Source: Heracleum sosnowskyi (Eukaryota; Streptophyta; Magnoliopsida; Apiales; Apiaceae). From it: DNA of 64,000 bases. Positions 1 through 10,800 of the stretch are shown here, piece by piece. Position 1 is the stretch's first letter. Every line of letters starts with the position of its first letter. Under the pieces are notes generated by a model. It worked only from the letters and a program-made list of their open reading frames with translations, did not search any database and was not told the DNA's origin. The stretch is taken from NCBI GenBank assembly GCA_030848705.1, contig CM061236.1, positions 62,825,481 to 62,889,480 of the forward strand. Direction: 5' to 3'. The position numbers and the translations under genes were made by a program.

Positions 1-1424
1 GCTTCTAACATTGCATTCCTATCACTTAAGAGCAAATTAGTCTCTTTTATTCTTGAATTCTCTTTGGTAAGTGATTTAAGAGTAACACGCAAATTATATA
101 GTACAGTAGACATTTCATTTACTGCACTATCGCATTCCTCTTTAGAAAGCTCAGAAAGATTAGTAATTGTTACCTGGTTGCTTGAGGAGCTTGCTTCCTG
201 CTCATGATTGTTAGCCATAAGAGCCAAGTTGACATACTCAACATCATCATCAGAATCTTCACCATTACCAGCCCAATCATACTCCTGAGACATGAAAGCC
301 TTTTCTTTTTGCTTGAGAAGTTCAAAGTATTTCTTTTTATAATCAACATGCTCAAATTTCCTGTTGCCCTTCTCAATCTTGGGCTTTCTGCAGTCTCCAG
401 CAAAGTGACCAAGCATTCCACAATTGAAACATTTAGATTTAGACTTTTCAATCCAGTTACTTTTGTTAGGTTGAAAGTCTCTCCTTGGTGGCCTTGCTTC
501 TGAGTTTCTCTTGAACTTGAACTTAGAGAATTTTCTTGACAGAAAAGCAATGTGTTCATCAATCTCATCTAAGTCATCCAAGTTGGCTGGTTCTGATTCT
601 TCTTCTTCTGTCATCTTGCCTTTACCCTTGCTAACATCACTCCTACAACTAGCTCGACTAGTTGTGGCCTTTGCAGCTTCTTCATTGTCATCTTCCAGTT
701 GGTTCACAGATGCAATCAATGCAATAGATCCACCCTTCTTTTGTACCTTTTCAATTTCTTCATCTTGCTCCATTTCCAACTCATATGTCTTCAGGGTTCC
801 ATAAAGCCTCTCAAGAGTGTAGTCTTTGTACTCTTGAGTGTTTCTGAGAGAAACAGTCATAGGCTTCCATTCTTTTGGAAGAGCTCTAAGAAATTTAAGG
901 TTTGAATCCTTGGTTTGATAGATCCTCCCATACAACTTTAATCCATTCAAAAGCTTTTGAAACCTACTAAACGTGTCATTTAGGGTTTCACCAGCTTTAA
1001 AATGAAAATGCTCATATTGTTGTATAAGGAGCTGCATTTTGTTTTCCCTAACTTGCTCAGTACCTTCACAGAGAGTTCTAACAGTGTCCCATACTTCTTT
1101 GGAGGTTGTGCAGTTTATGACATTGTCAAACATCTCTTGCTCCAAACCATTAAACAGAATGTTCATGGTTCTTTTATCTTTATGGACTTCTGCAACATCT
1201 TCAATAGTCCATTCTGAGACAAGTTTTGGAATTTCCACATCAGGAGCATCATCTGGCAGTCCAACTCTAGATGCAAACTTCATGGGAACGTGTGGACCTT
1301 TCTCAATGCAGTCTACATACCTCTCATCCATAGACATGAGATGTAAGTGCATCTTTACTTTCCAGTGAAAGTAATTGTCCTTATCAAGAACTGGTATTTT
1401 TACTCCTGCATCCTTCTTCACCAT
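1..1424 (-). CDS. gag: Copia Gag polyprotein, N-terminal part (open at the left edge)
   Basis: Structural nucleocapsid protein that packages element RNA into cytoplasmic virus-like particles. The ATG at 1424-1422 opens a frame that I read without a stop to base 3 (about 474 codons). Residues ~10-220 match the plant Copia gag (UBN2-type) pattern, including an N-terminal NYFHWKVKM motif and a QYEHFHFKAGETL motif. A CCHC zinc knuckle, CFNCGMLGHFAGDC, lies near residues 335-348 and is followed by a KKKYFELLKQKEKAF stretch and a leucine-rich, coiled-coil-like tail. The start is the first Met downstream of the primer-binding site, 50 bases away. No frameshift is seen. It is missing its C-terminus only because the window ends. 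Confidence 0.88.
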   Translation of the reverse strand, partial: MVKKDAGVKIPVLDKDNYFHWKVKMHLHLMSMDERYVDCIEKGPHVPMKFASRVGLPDDAPDVEIPKLVSEWTIEDVAEVHKDKRTMNILFNGLEQEMFDNVINCTTSKEVWDTVRTLCEGTEQVRENKMQLLIQQYEHFHFKAGETLNDTFSRFQKLLNGLKLYGRIYQTKDSNLKFLRALPKEWKPMTVSLRNTQEYKDYTLERLYGTLKTYELEMEQDEEIEKVQKKGGSIALIASVNQLEDDNEEAAKATTSRASCRSDVSKGKGKMTEEEESEPANLDDLDEIDEHIAFLSRKFSKFKFKRNSEARPPRRDFQPNKSNWIEKSKSKCFNCGMLGHFAGDCRKPKIEKGNRKFEHVDYKKKYFELLKQKEKAFMSQEYDWAGNGEDSDDDVEYVNLALMANNHEQEASSSSNQVTITNLSELSKEECDSAVNEMSTVLYNLRVTLKSLTKENSRIKETNLLLSDRNAMLE

Positions 1425-1473
1425 GGTTACTGTTTTGGTCTTGATCTTTAAACTTCTTGTATGTTAGAAGCTA

Positions 1474-1485
1474 GCTCTGATACCA
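1474..1485 (-). other. Primer-binding site, element A
   Basis: The minus strand reads TGGTATCAGAGC two bases inside the LTR, complementary to the 3' end of plant initiator tRNA-Met. It primes minus-strand cDNA synthesis and fixes the element's orientation. Confidence 0.93.
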
Positions 1486-1487
1486 AT

Positions 1488-2531
1488 TGTTAATCCCAAA
1501 TGACCTAACAGAATTGTAGAAGGGGGGGTTGAATACAATTCTTGATATTTCTTAAACTTAAAACAACTTATAAATAAAAACTGAACTTAAAGTAAAAATC
1601 ACAAGCACATAAATAATTTCAGTTGGATTGTTTGATGATCCAACTGAAGTGATTTTTATTGCGGAAATAATCTGTGATACAAAATGTACACAGCTGCTCA
1701 GTTACAAGATTGTAGAGAAGTATGCTCTCAAAGATAGCTAATACAAACTATTTGTTTTTCTTCTCTTATCTTTTAAAGTAACTGCTACACTTGGTTATAA
1801 ATACCCAAGTTTACAATTCTACGTTTGGCTAAACTAAAGAACAATAGTAGTAACCATCAGTAGCTTGCTTTTCATTCCTTTTGTCCAATGGTCCTTGGAG
1901 ATCTTTGCTTTTGTCTTCATGCTAATTTTAATCATTCCCAAGAGCCTTATTGGAAATTGGAATGTTTCCTTATTTCCAGTAACCATTTTGATAGCTTCCA
2001 ATGCAAAGTACACTTCCATATCTCCTTTAGATCTGTTCAGTAAACTGTCACTATCACTTTGTCAACTGCTCAAAAAGCAATAGTGATTCGTTGATAGCAG
2101 TGAGATGTGTTTCGTTGATAGCTTTATTCTTCATTCCGTTGATGGTGTTTCCTTTGTTTCGTTGATGGTGTTTCCCTCGTTTCGTTGATGGGTAAACTCC
2201 ATACCGTTGACAGAGTGATCTTCATACCGTTGACATGTCTTCACTTAGGCAAAATTACAAGGCATAATATATTTACAATTAACCAACCTATTTTGCCTAT
2301 CTAGTACTTAGTCAACATGACTTAGAAAACCTATCTAATACACACAACAGAATGCATATCAAACTGTGAAGTATTGTACAGTGCAATTGCTACATTACTC
2401 ATTTCGTTGATGAGCTTCCTGTCAACGGAATGCTGCAAAGCATGCCATTTCGTTGACAGCTACAAAATGACTTAATACAAAATCTACTAAGTGTTTTTAT
2501 AATTATCATCAAGAACAACATATTCCTAACA
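1488..2531 (-). repeat. 5' LTR of element A
   Basis: Bounded by TGTTA...TAACA, 1044 bp, immediately next to the primer-binding site. Read on the minus strand, U3 starts at 2531. A TATA-like AT run lies near 1795-1805 (GTATTTATAA on the minus strand), inside a small inverted repeat (CTTGG...CCAAG). U3 carries an unusual array of CGTTGA motifs, listed separately. The partner LTR is outside the window. Confidence 0.88.
2083..2455. promoter_or_regulatory. CGTTGA motif array in U3 of element A
   Basis: About nine copies of TTTCGTTGAT or ACCGTTGAC on the plus strand (near 2085, 2109, 2136, 2158, 2180, 2204, 2227, 2402, 2449) and one inverted copy (GTCAACGG near 2418) fall within 370 bp upstream of the presumed TATA. 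Copies with CCGTTG contain the MYB-type CNGTTR core and the AACGG core of cell-cycle MSA elements. The array is seen directly; a role as enhancer is inference. Confidence 0.55.
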
Positions 2532-2821
2532 AAGGTAATTTCTGTTTGAATAATTTTGTATTATAAATAACTTATTAGTTTTTAAAATTGTAAATATAAA
2601 GTTAAGTTTGATGAATAATATAATTGAATGATGATATTAACTTTTATCAGATAAAATTATTAAAATGAAATAAGTCGTTCGAAAAAGTATCTCTGACCAA
2701 CTTCTGACTTTAAGCTATTTTTTTAAACTTTAAGTCATTTTCTGACTTATTACACAAACTTACATTTTTCAGCTTAAAGTTAAAAATCACTTTAAACTAC
2801 GGCTTTAAGCCAAAGCCAAAC
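2532..2821. other. AT-rich spacer between elements A and C
   Basis: 290 bp with no ORF or recognisable element. It contains repeated TTTAAG/CTTAAA words (for example GGCTTTAAGCC near 2803) and might be the end of an older decayed element or host DNA into which A or C inserted. No target duplication could be established. Confidence 0.4.
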
Positions 2822-4363
2822 TGTAACAACCCCAAATCCGGGGTCAGGGATTTAGGGTTGTCACAATCCATGTACTCCTTGCCTTACCTGTATTACTCAC
2901 ACCATTCATAATTCACCTGCTCATGACCCCACAATATAAGTCTCACACACACACACACACAAGTTAGAGTCTCAGAAATGACACACTACAACAACTGCGG
3001 AATAAATAATTTTTATTACAATACCCAAATGTCTTTTGAATCTGTTACTGATACAATTTTTAAGTATTGTTACATTACCAACTTAGCCTTCTGATGCTCA
3101 CAATCCTCTAATACCATTCATATCTATACATAAGTTGAATGCCAAAAGCCGTAGCCTGATTCGATTGGTTCGTACTACTCCCGGGATCACTGCTAGAAAC
3201 TGTTTATGGAAACGCCTTGCGAGGTATGTGCCGTCCCATTGGCATCCTGCTTCGCTGCTATATAATATATATAAAATAATAGCAAGAGTGAGCGATAGCT
3301 CAGCAAGGTAATGAAAGTATGGCATAATTCTGCCCTTAATTCAACCCAGAAATAAAGCGGGTATAAGACAATAATTTGTCAAAATATCTCGATACTGAAA
3401 TTATTTCCTTATCGGAATGTATTCCAAAAATAGTACCATTGTGGCATTTCAAATATCATTTCCATAATACTCTGCAACTTTCGATATTCATACTATGAAC
3501 AAAGTTCTAGTATAGTATAAAAGCTGAAATAACAAGATAACTCAGTATATCCTTTCCGTAAAGTATCTGCTATATAAAATATAAGCAGACTATCAACATA
3601 TACTTGAAAGATGAAGTTATAAGGAAAATTCAATATCATCTTTCATATCAAACATTTACCTCATATCATAATTTGGAAATAAATACAATGTAAAATATTT
3701 CCAATCCATTTCTAAGCTCATCTGGTTCCATATATCTTTTTCGTAAAATCATATGCTTTCTTATAAACTCATATGCTTGTATAAACTTGAATAAGCTTGC
3801 GTAAACTTTCTTTCTCTGAAAACTTGCATAAAACTTTCTCTTCCATGGATGACTTGCATAAAACATGTTCTTTCATGGATAACTTGCATAAAACATTTTA
3901 TTCCATGGATGACTTGCATAAAACATGTTCTTTCATGGATAACTTGCATAAAACATTTTCTTCCATGGATGATGAACTGTAGTCGGAGATTCTAGGCGCC
4001 AGGGATACCTCTACGATAATCAGTCGTAAGGCGAATCCCCCTGCTGTTTTTCTACGTAGAAGGGAAGATAATCAGTCTCACACCGACTTACCTCCCCGCC
4101 AATCGGTTGTAGGTAGGAAGAACAGACCCGTTGCAATAGTCCGTCAGTCTGTTACTCTCCTCTTATCCTACGGTCGGGCACTTACTGATAAACTAAGGGA
4201 AGAACAGACCCGTTGCAATAGTCCGTCGGCCTTATTGTAATTCCCTTAGGGGACCGGCGCTACTCAGTCCCTTACATATTCTCCAAGTTCGAGTAAATCC
4301 ATAACACTAAAACATAAAGTTCCTTTCCCATTTTCCCCAAGTATACAACTCCACAAAGTAGTC
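2822..4363 (-). repeat. LTR C1 of Gypsy family C, first segment (interrupted by element D)
   Basis: Begins TGTAACAACCCC. The first ~580 bp align closely with the start of LTR C2 (from 46799), including a CA dinucleotide run at 2944-2961 (longer in C2). A promoter-like block with an ATATAATATATATAAAAT core lies at 3255-3290 and reads as TATA on the minus strand. After ~3410 it diverges from C2 and has its own 30-bp tandem array. It also has a duplicated 30-mer (GGAAGAACAGACCCG...) at about 4116 and 4198. The LTR resumes at 24768 after the target duplication TAGTC (4359-4363 and 24763-24767). Confidence 0.85.
3821..3970. repeat. 30-bp tandem repeat, five copies, in LTR C1
   Basis: Five head-to-tail 30-bp units (core ACTTGCATAAAACAT...CCATGGAT) occupy 3821-3970. 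Units 2/4 and 3/5 are more alike, giving a 60-bp higher-order period. Because 30 is divisible by 3 the array is open in several frames, which explains short repetitive ORFs here. The array is absent from LTR C2. Confidence 0.9.
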
Positions 4364-5962
4364 TGTTAGCACAAAATCACGCAAGCGCATGTGGTCACAA
4401 GTTATATACGAATAAGTCAAGTTCGTTCCCACAGAGATCTAATGAGGTGTTCAATTCAATTAATGTACCTATGCAACAATGTATGATTTTTATCCACTGC
4501 TAAGACAATTAACAATTTGGGTTTGATTATCTAAAATTAACTAGAGAACAAATTATTAAACTAAGAATTAACTAACTAAGAGGATTAAAATCGATTTATG
4601 TATATGAGAATAAAACATGGGATCCTAACTTCATTAAGTACTTCATTCAGAGTCTTTTGTCTTTAATCAATGCATGTGACGGTTGTGAAAACTAATCGGA
4701 TAACACGAAATCAGTACACGCTACCTTTCAGTATACGTATACCAAACCACTTAAACATCCACAAAATAGATAGAAGTTAAGCAGACACCAATTATGCTTA
4801 GACCCTATATGTCTATAAGATTTGAAAACATAACGGTTTAACGAGCAAGTTATCCATTCAGATTACATAGGGCAGGTAAGATGGTTAAAATCACCTACGA
4901 ATCATGCATGACAAACATACATAAACCTATGCTAGCATGGCAAGTTCCAAACCTCTATATCCACTTTCGCATTCGATAGAGATTAACAAACAATCTTAGA
5001 TGTTAGCTACGCATCCAAGAAGAATAAGAACAACCAAACTAGGATAGCAATTAGCCATCACACACACCTCTTTAAAACAATTAACTACTAAAATCCATAA
5101 ATAAATCCGTTAGAATCCCACAACAATGATTAGTTCATAATAGAACCGTTCATCATCGTGGGTTCTGATGAAAGCATGATGAAAAACAAGAAATCAATGA
5201 TGTAAATATGAATAAGAGTTAAAGGTTTAGAGGACAAATCCGGAAGCATCCAAAAGTTGCACCAAAATTGAAGAATACAAGAAAAAACTTTGTCTAGATC
5301 TCCTCGTAGTCACGTTCTTCGTTCTTGGCTCCTCGATCTTGTGCTCCAATATTGAATCTGATCTCTGGTGTGTTGTGATGTATTGTGATGTGTTGATTAT
5401 GTCCCCCCAAGGTGTGTATTTATAGCTCCAAGTTGTCCCTCTTCCAAGCAATTGCCGTTTTTGAGTTAGAATAGAATTACGGCAATTTCCATCTTTGAAT
5501 GCAATAAGAATTGCATATTCCATGTTTACAACTGATTCTGGAAGTTTCTGGCCGCCCCAAGCAATTACCATAATGATTAGAAGTCGAATTTGTGAAAATT
5601 TCCTTATTAAAATCGAATTCTGGCAATTTCTGGCGATTCTGACTTCCTGGGCGGCCGCGCAGAATTCCAGTACAATTCCTGGATGTCCGCGCAGAACCTT
5701 CTGCCTAGAATTATAGAAAATGTTGTCCTCTTCGCGTGAGCTGTAAGATCGTCAGAATCGGACTTGTAGAACTCCAGATATGGCCAAAACAGTGAAGACT
5801 GCGCAACCTACCCGGAAAATCCGAATTTTAATCAAATTAACCTCCAACTCTTGGTTCTGCAAAACTTAATGAAAACACATTAAACACACCACATACTTGA
5901 GTTCAAGTCATCAATTTAAGCCGATATGAAGCGTTCCAAGTGGATTAAAAATCCACTTATCA
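4364..5962 (-). repeat. 3' LTR of element D
   Basis: TG...CA bounded, starting TGTTAGCACAAAATC and ending CCACTTATCA. A good minus-strand TATA box (CTATAAATAC) lies at 5417-5424, so R/U5 would cover about 4364-5390. A perfect short hairpin (AAGTGGATT/AATCCACTT) sits at the U3 tip near 5937-5958. A 114-codon minus-strand ORF at 5227-5571 is also present in the other LTR, but nothing suggests it is a gene. Confidence 0.93.
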
Positions 5963-5976
5963 CACCCCCAAACTTA
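5963..5976 (-). other. Polypurine tract of element D
   Basis: Directly abuts the LTR. The minus strand reads TTAAGTTTGGGGGTG, the plus-strand DNA primer site. The same AAGTTTGGGGG word recurs at about 6877-6890 and 20148-20160 inside D. Confidence 0.8.
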
Positions 5977-7208
5977 AACTGATGTTTGTCCTCAAGCATA
6001 AATAATATAACTATATACAACTAACTAGTACCACTTCCGTAGGTGATCACGGTTGCATTTGGCATATGCAACAAGCCCTTTAAACCCCTAGGCAGCCCTA
6101 GTGGACGAGTAAGGTCTCGTGAGGGCCTATAGCGAATGTACCCACAAAATCCATCTAACAATGCAACTAACAATGCAAACTATTTGAATGCAACTACATA
6201 AAAAAAAATGCAAAGATCCCCTTTTAACTAACCATAACCATTCAATAAGCAAACATCTCAAATCATGCAATAACTTCCAAACAGAGCTCGACTAAATCCC
6301 CGTATACTAACAATACATGAACGGAAACGTGGTGTGTGCGATACTCATCAGATATACTCCTAACACTAGACCAAAAATCATACCCATTCTTCGTCAAGGC
6401 AATCACTAGTTTATAAAAAGAATGAACGCTAGACACTTCATAACTCAGAGACACCTCCATCATCATTTAAGTTAGACAGGAATTCATGCTTTATTACTAA
6501 CAACTACAACACATAACAAAACAACATAACACACGTGTTTATTTGACCGTGCAATGGATGAGACCCCAAAAGGCTTATACAATAATACCCATGTAGCGAG
6601 TGTTAGGTCGACAATCCCAAACCACAAAGGGCTTTAGGTTACCAGGTACTCAGACTTAATTACTCGAGTATTAAAGAGCTCACCCTAGTCAATTATACAC
6701 ACTCACACTCTCACAAACACTCATTTTTTTTTCCACACAAGAATGAGTGCGTTTCGCTCCATCTCATTCATCCTAGACTACTCATAAAATATGAGCTGGC
6801 TACTAGCCATTTGACGCCTAGCCTTTATTAACAACTAAACACAACTAAAAACACTTAGCATGAAATCCCTGTTTTCCCCCAAACTTATACTTTGGTGCTC
6901 CTACGCCATCAAGGGAATAAAGAACATTTTAACTATAAACAAATGATTAAGCCTCAAAACATCCAAACAGGCATGGCCCTAATCTAGCCCAAAAGCAAAC
7001 GATGAATTGTGTAAAGATTTTGTTTTCATAACATGCATGTCAATTTCATAAGAACTTAAATCATCCCTCTATTTATGATTACCACAATCAAATAAACATC
7101 AACCTACTAAACAGAAATAGCTCGTCCTAAGGGATATGCATGCCATGCAACTAAAATGACACATATAATAAAAACATAAACAAAATGTCCTACATGAAAC
7201 AAACATGC
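5977..7208 (-). other. 3' non-coding region of element D (distal part)
   Basis: About 1.2 kb without a credible ORF between the PPT and nested element E. It holds a second PPT-like tract (CCCCCAAACTTA near 6879) and short CA-rich runs (6680-6720). This is where RT and integrase would sit in an autonomous Athila element; no trace of either is seen. Confidence 0.7.
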
Positions 7209-7704
7209 TGTTAGGCCGAATACACAATATAATCAAGTATGTATGAGAATAACAATAAATAACACAGTTTATGAATCAACAAAAACTGTATTTATATTAA
7301 CAACTTCTCTCTTTATGATGTTAATGAATCACAAAGAGCTACTAGGTTACAAGAATAATGTATTCAATGTTCGCGTCCCTTCTAGGGATAACCTATCTGT
7401 GTTTATATAGTACACAGCTACATACAATCCTTATCTAATTGATACCCCTAAAAATTAGCTATACAATTGATATCAATTAAGGATTGCTTCAGTCTTCTGT
7501 CCAGTCTCCTTAGCTGTATCAATATATTCTGCTTCTTTCCATCTTCAGAATATATTGCTTCTAGAATCTTCAATTCAGCACCGACAGCTAATTCAACTAT
7601 CACCCTATCAGAGTTTAATTAAACTCTGACCGGCTTCTGATAAACTCTGATCAGCACCTGTTGCTTAAACACTGATAAACAAACGTCAGCAATTATATCT
7701 AACA
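7209..7704 (-). repeat. 3' LTR of element E
   Basis: Bounded TGTTAGG...CTAACA. A minus-strand TATATAAA box lies at 7402-7409. Upstream in U3 is a perfect 22-bp palindrome at 7608-7629, made of two TCAGAGTTTAA arms facing each other, plus another AAACTCTGATCAG copy near 7644. Confidence 0.95.
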
Positions 7705-7866
7705 ATCTCCCCCAACTTGTTCATAATAAAATGTACAAGTTAAAAAGATAATTGATGATGTCAAAACATATAACAAATGCAGTGTTTAACATATGTCAGA
7801 GTTTAATTTTAAAACAGAGTTTAAATTTAACTTAGAACAGAAAACATAAAAACTTACAGTCAGACT
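7705..7866 (-). other. PPT and 3' untranslated region of element E
   Basis: Next to the LTR the minus strand reads AACAAGTTGGGGGAGATTG, a canonical Sirevirus-type polypurine tract (7705-7720). The rest contains two more TCAGAGTTT/ACAGAGTTT copies (about 7797 and 7815) and no ORF. Confidence 0.85.
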
Positions 7867-10800
7867 TTACTTAATCTCTTGAATATCAGGCACTGTCCTG
7901 ATATAATCTGACAGTAGTTTCTTCTCAGCTCTATTCAGTTCAGCAATCATAATCTTCTTCAGCTCCTTCATTTCTGGTTCATCTTCACCAATTTGATAAA
8001 TGGCAGCCCTCAAAGAATATATGCTATTTTTGTCCATTTCATTGCCAAGTCTGATATAAAAAGGTTTATCAGACTCTAGATTGAACTCAAGAACCTTTTT
8101 ATTTAGTGCAGTTCTGAACCTAGCACTATTCCTTTTCATTTCTACCAACTTTCCATGTGCATCTCTGTATTTAGGAATGTATGCACTTGATACTCCAGCT
8201 CCACTCAAAACTTTGGATTTCATCATCCTTTCCTTCAAAACTCGAGCAGCATCATAAGTACTTCTATTCTTTACTTCAAATAGATATAGAACATACTCTA
8301 GCTCTTCCCAGAGTTTTAACTGGATATCAAATTCACCAACTCTATACACTCTGCCATCAGCCATAAAATATAACAAGAATTCCTTTTTGATTCCTTTGTG
8401 AAAAATCATCTGTACAGATTCTAGTTTGTCAAGGCCTTCTTGAGTAATTCCAACTCCAAATTCTGCCAATGAAAACTTGTCTTGAGATCTGTTATTAGTT
8501 CTTCTCTCTCTGTGTGAACCCAGTCCAGATTTATCAAAGGCTTCTTTTCCCAATACTGTTCTGGTTTCTGAGAAATTCACAGCTTCAAGCTTTAAATCTT
8601 CAAGAATTTTTGGTTTGCTGAATCCTGGAAGTTGTGTAGATTTCTGTACAACTTGAGCAACGTCAGAGGTTGTCATAACTTTAGTAGTATCATCAACTTG
8701 AGCAGCGTCAGAGGTTGATTTTGCTAATCTTGTTTCAACTTGAGCAATGTTAGAGGTTGAATAAATCTTCTTTTTCAGGTTAGGCTCTTCAATCATTATG
8801 CCTTTACCCTTATCAGTGTTTCCAATCACAGGTCTCCTTGTATATTGTATACTCTGTTGTGTATTCTCTTTGATAGAAATACCAACTTCTTTCTTTCTAG
8901 GAGCCTTGATTTCCTTTTTCTTGTAGATTCCAGCTTCAAGATTTTTCTTGTGTTCCTCAGCAAGCAATTGCTCTTCAGCCTGGATATCTTCAATAGTAAC
9001 ATTCTTACCATGTTCTGCTAAGAATAACTGTGTAGCAACTTCTTCATCAGTAACTGGAGTTTTAGAGGAAAGAATTAAATTTCTAACCCTTGAAGAAGAC
9101 TGCCCTCCAGTATATCTTGTTCCATCAGCATTTGTCTGAGCATCAGAGTTTGACCTCCTCCCTTGCCTTTGAACATTCTTTGATGTTGGATGATGTTTGT
9201 CTCTTGCACCACCATCAGCAGTATCATCCTTCTGAGTCAGAGTTTGAGAGCTCTTGCATTTGTCTTTAGATACTCTCTCCCCCTTTTTGACAGCATCAGA
9301 AATCAATACTGATGTGAGCAATTCAATAGAATTTGCAATTTCATCCAACTTAGTTGACATTTTGACTTGATTTTCTTCAACCTTGGATAGCCTGGAATCA
9401 AAATTCTTCTGATCTTTACACAAAGAGATATATAGAGATTTGTCCTTTTGCTGTGTAAGCTCTCTGTGAGTTATATCATTCCTCAATCCTGTAATCACCT
9501 TGTCAGAATCATCAAAACGATTGTTCAATGATTTGATTTGTACAATAGTTGCTTTGAGATGACTGAGAAGTTCTGGATTTGTAATCTCTTTAGAAGACTT
9601 TGTGACAAAATCCGCAGCTCTTTCATTGGAAAAGATAGTATCCTTGCTTGACCAATTTGAGAAGTACATATTCTGAAAATGTTCTGCAGTAGCACGATTT
9701 GCTTCTCTTTCTTCTTCAGAGGTTGCTTGAATATCAGACAACTCGACTTGAATATCAGGATTAGAATGAGCAGGACTAGCTTCAGCATTGTCATCCTCTG
9801 CTTCATTTTCTGAAAGAACAGTCTCTGCCACTTTTTCAGGATCATCAGAGTTTGCATTAGTACGAAACTCTGCTTCTCTGGAAACAAACTCTGTTGCAAA
9901 AGGAACATTGTCTGTTGTATCCTTTTCAACAACATCAAGATTCGCAGTTTCTGTAGCAACAGCTTCTGTATCATTAGTAGCTAAAGGCTGATTAACTTCC
10001 TCACCTTGCTCAACTTCAAAAGTAAGTATTTCTGTGTGAGAAGCCATGGATTCTTCAATTCTCACAGTGTCTAAATCAGCTGCCAAACCCTCTGTAAAAT
10101 GTTCAGAATTTAAAGAGGTGTTTACTTCAAGATCCATATCACATCCCTGTGGCTTAACAATTTCAGCTTCACCATTATCTGTAGCAGCATCTACAGCTTC
10201 CTCAACTACATCATCAGACTTTGATGTAGGAGCTTCTGTTGCAGTATTTACTCTGTCCTGAGTAGGTACAGTAGTATCAAAAATCTCCTCATTCTCTGAT
10301 GCAGGAGCTTCAGTTTCCTCAGAAACTCTGTCCACATTGACATTGATAGCACCAAAAAGATGTGCAGCTACTAGTCGTCTTTTTCTCTGATGAAGAGTTT
10401 CTTCATCAGTTTCAGTCTTTGAGGCTTCAACAACAGACTTTGCCCTATTGGCTCTTCTTTTCTTTAGCCTTGTCTTCTGAGGCATCTCTTCAGGTCTTGA
10501 TACCCCAGCTTTAGTGGATGATCTCCTTGCAGGTTTAGTACCAATATGTTTGGTCCTACCTCCCCTTGCAGGTTTAACAGAAGTTGATGGAGGTAACTCT
10601 GTGTTTAAAGGTTCTGGTTGAGATTCAACTTGTGTTTGTGGATTTACTTGAGCATCCACAAACTGTTGCACAGAAGCAGGTAGCAAAAGGTCTCCAACAA
10701 TTCCTTTCTTAACATCTTTGTTTATGAGATCAGAAAATACTCTCTTGTGTAATTTAAAACAAGAAACATCTTCATTAACAACATCTACCCCTTCAACACA

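Larger units (their letters stand above)
1..2531 (-). mobile_element. Element A: Copia LTR retrotransposon, 5' part only (Sirevirus-like)
   Basis: The minus strand reads 5' LTR, initiator-Met primer-binding site, then gag, which runs off the left window edge. Protease, integrase, RT and the other LTR lie outside the window, so target duplication and age cannot be judged. The long gag with a single CCHC knuckle followed by a coiled-coil-rich tail, and the ~1-kb LTR, fit Sirevirus or a related Copia lineage; lineage assignment is inference from gag style alone. Confidence 0.9.

Noticed and set aside
3821..3970. CRISPR-like regular repeats
   Set aside because: Units are contiguous with no spacers, and the DNA is plant.
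5227..5571. 114-codon ORF within D's LTR, repeated at 24027-24371
   Set aside because: Both copies are inside LTRs that are ~99% identical, so conservation proves nothing. It overlaps the TATA box and has no domain.
9525..9974. 149-codon minus-strand ORF overlapping the env-like ORF
   Set aside because: Same-strand alternate frame, Leu/Gln-rich from the acidic coding region; no independent support.
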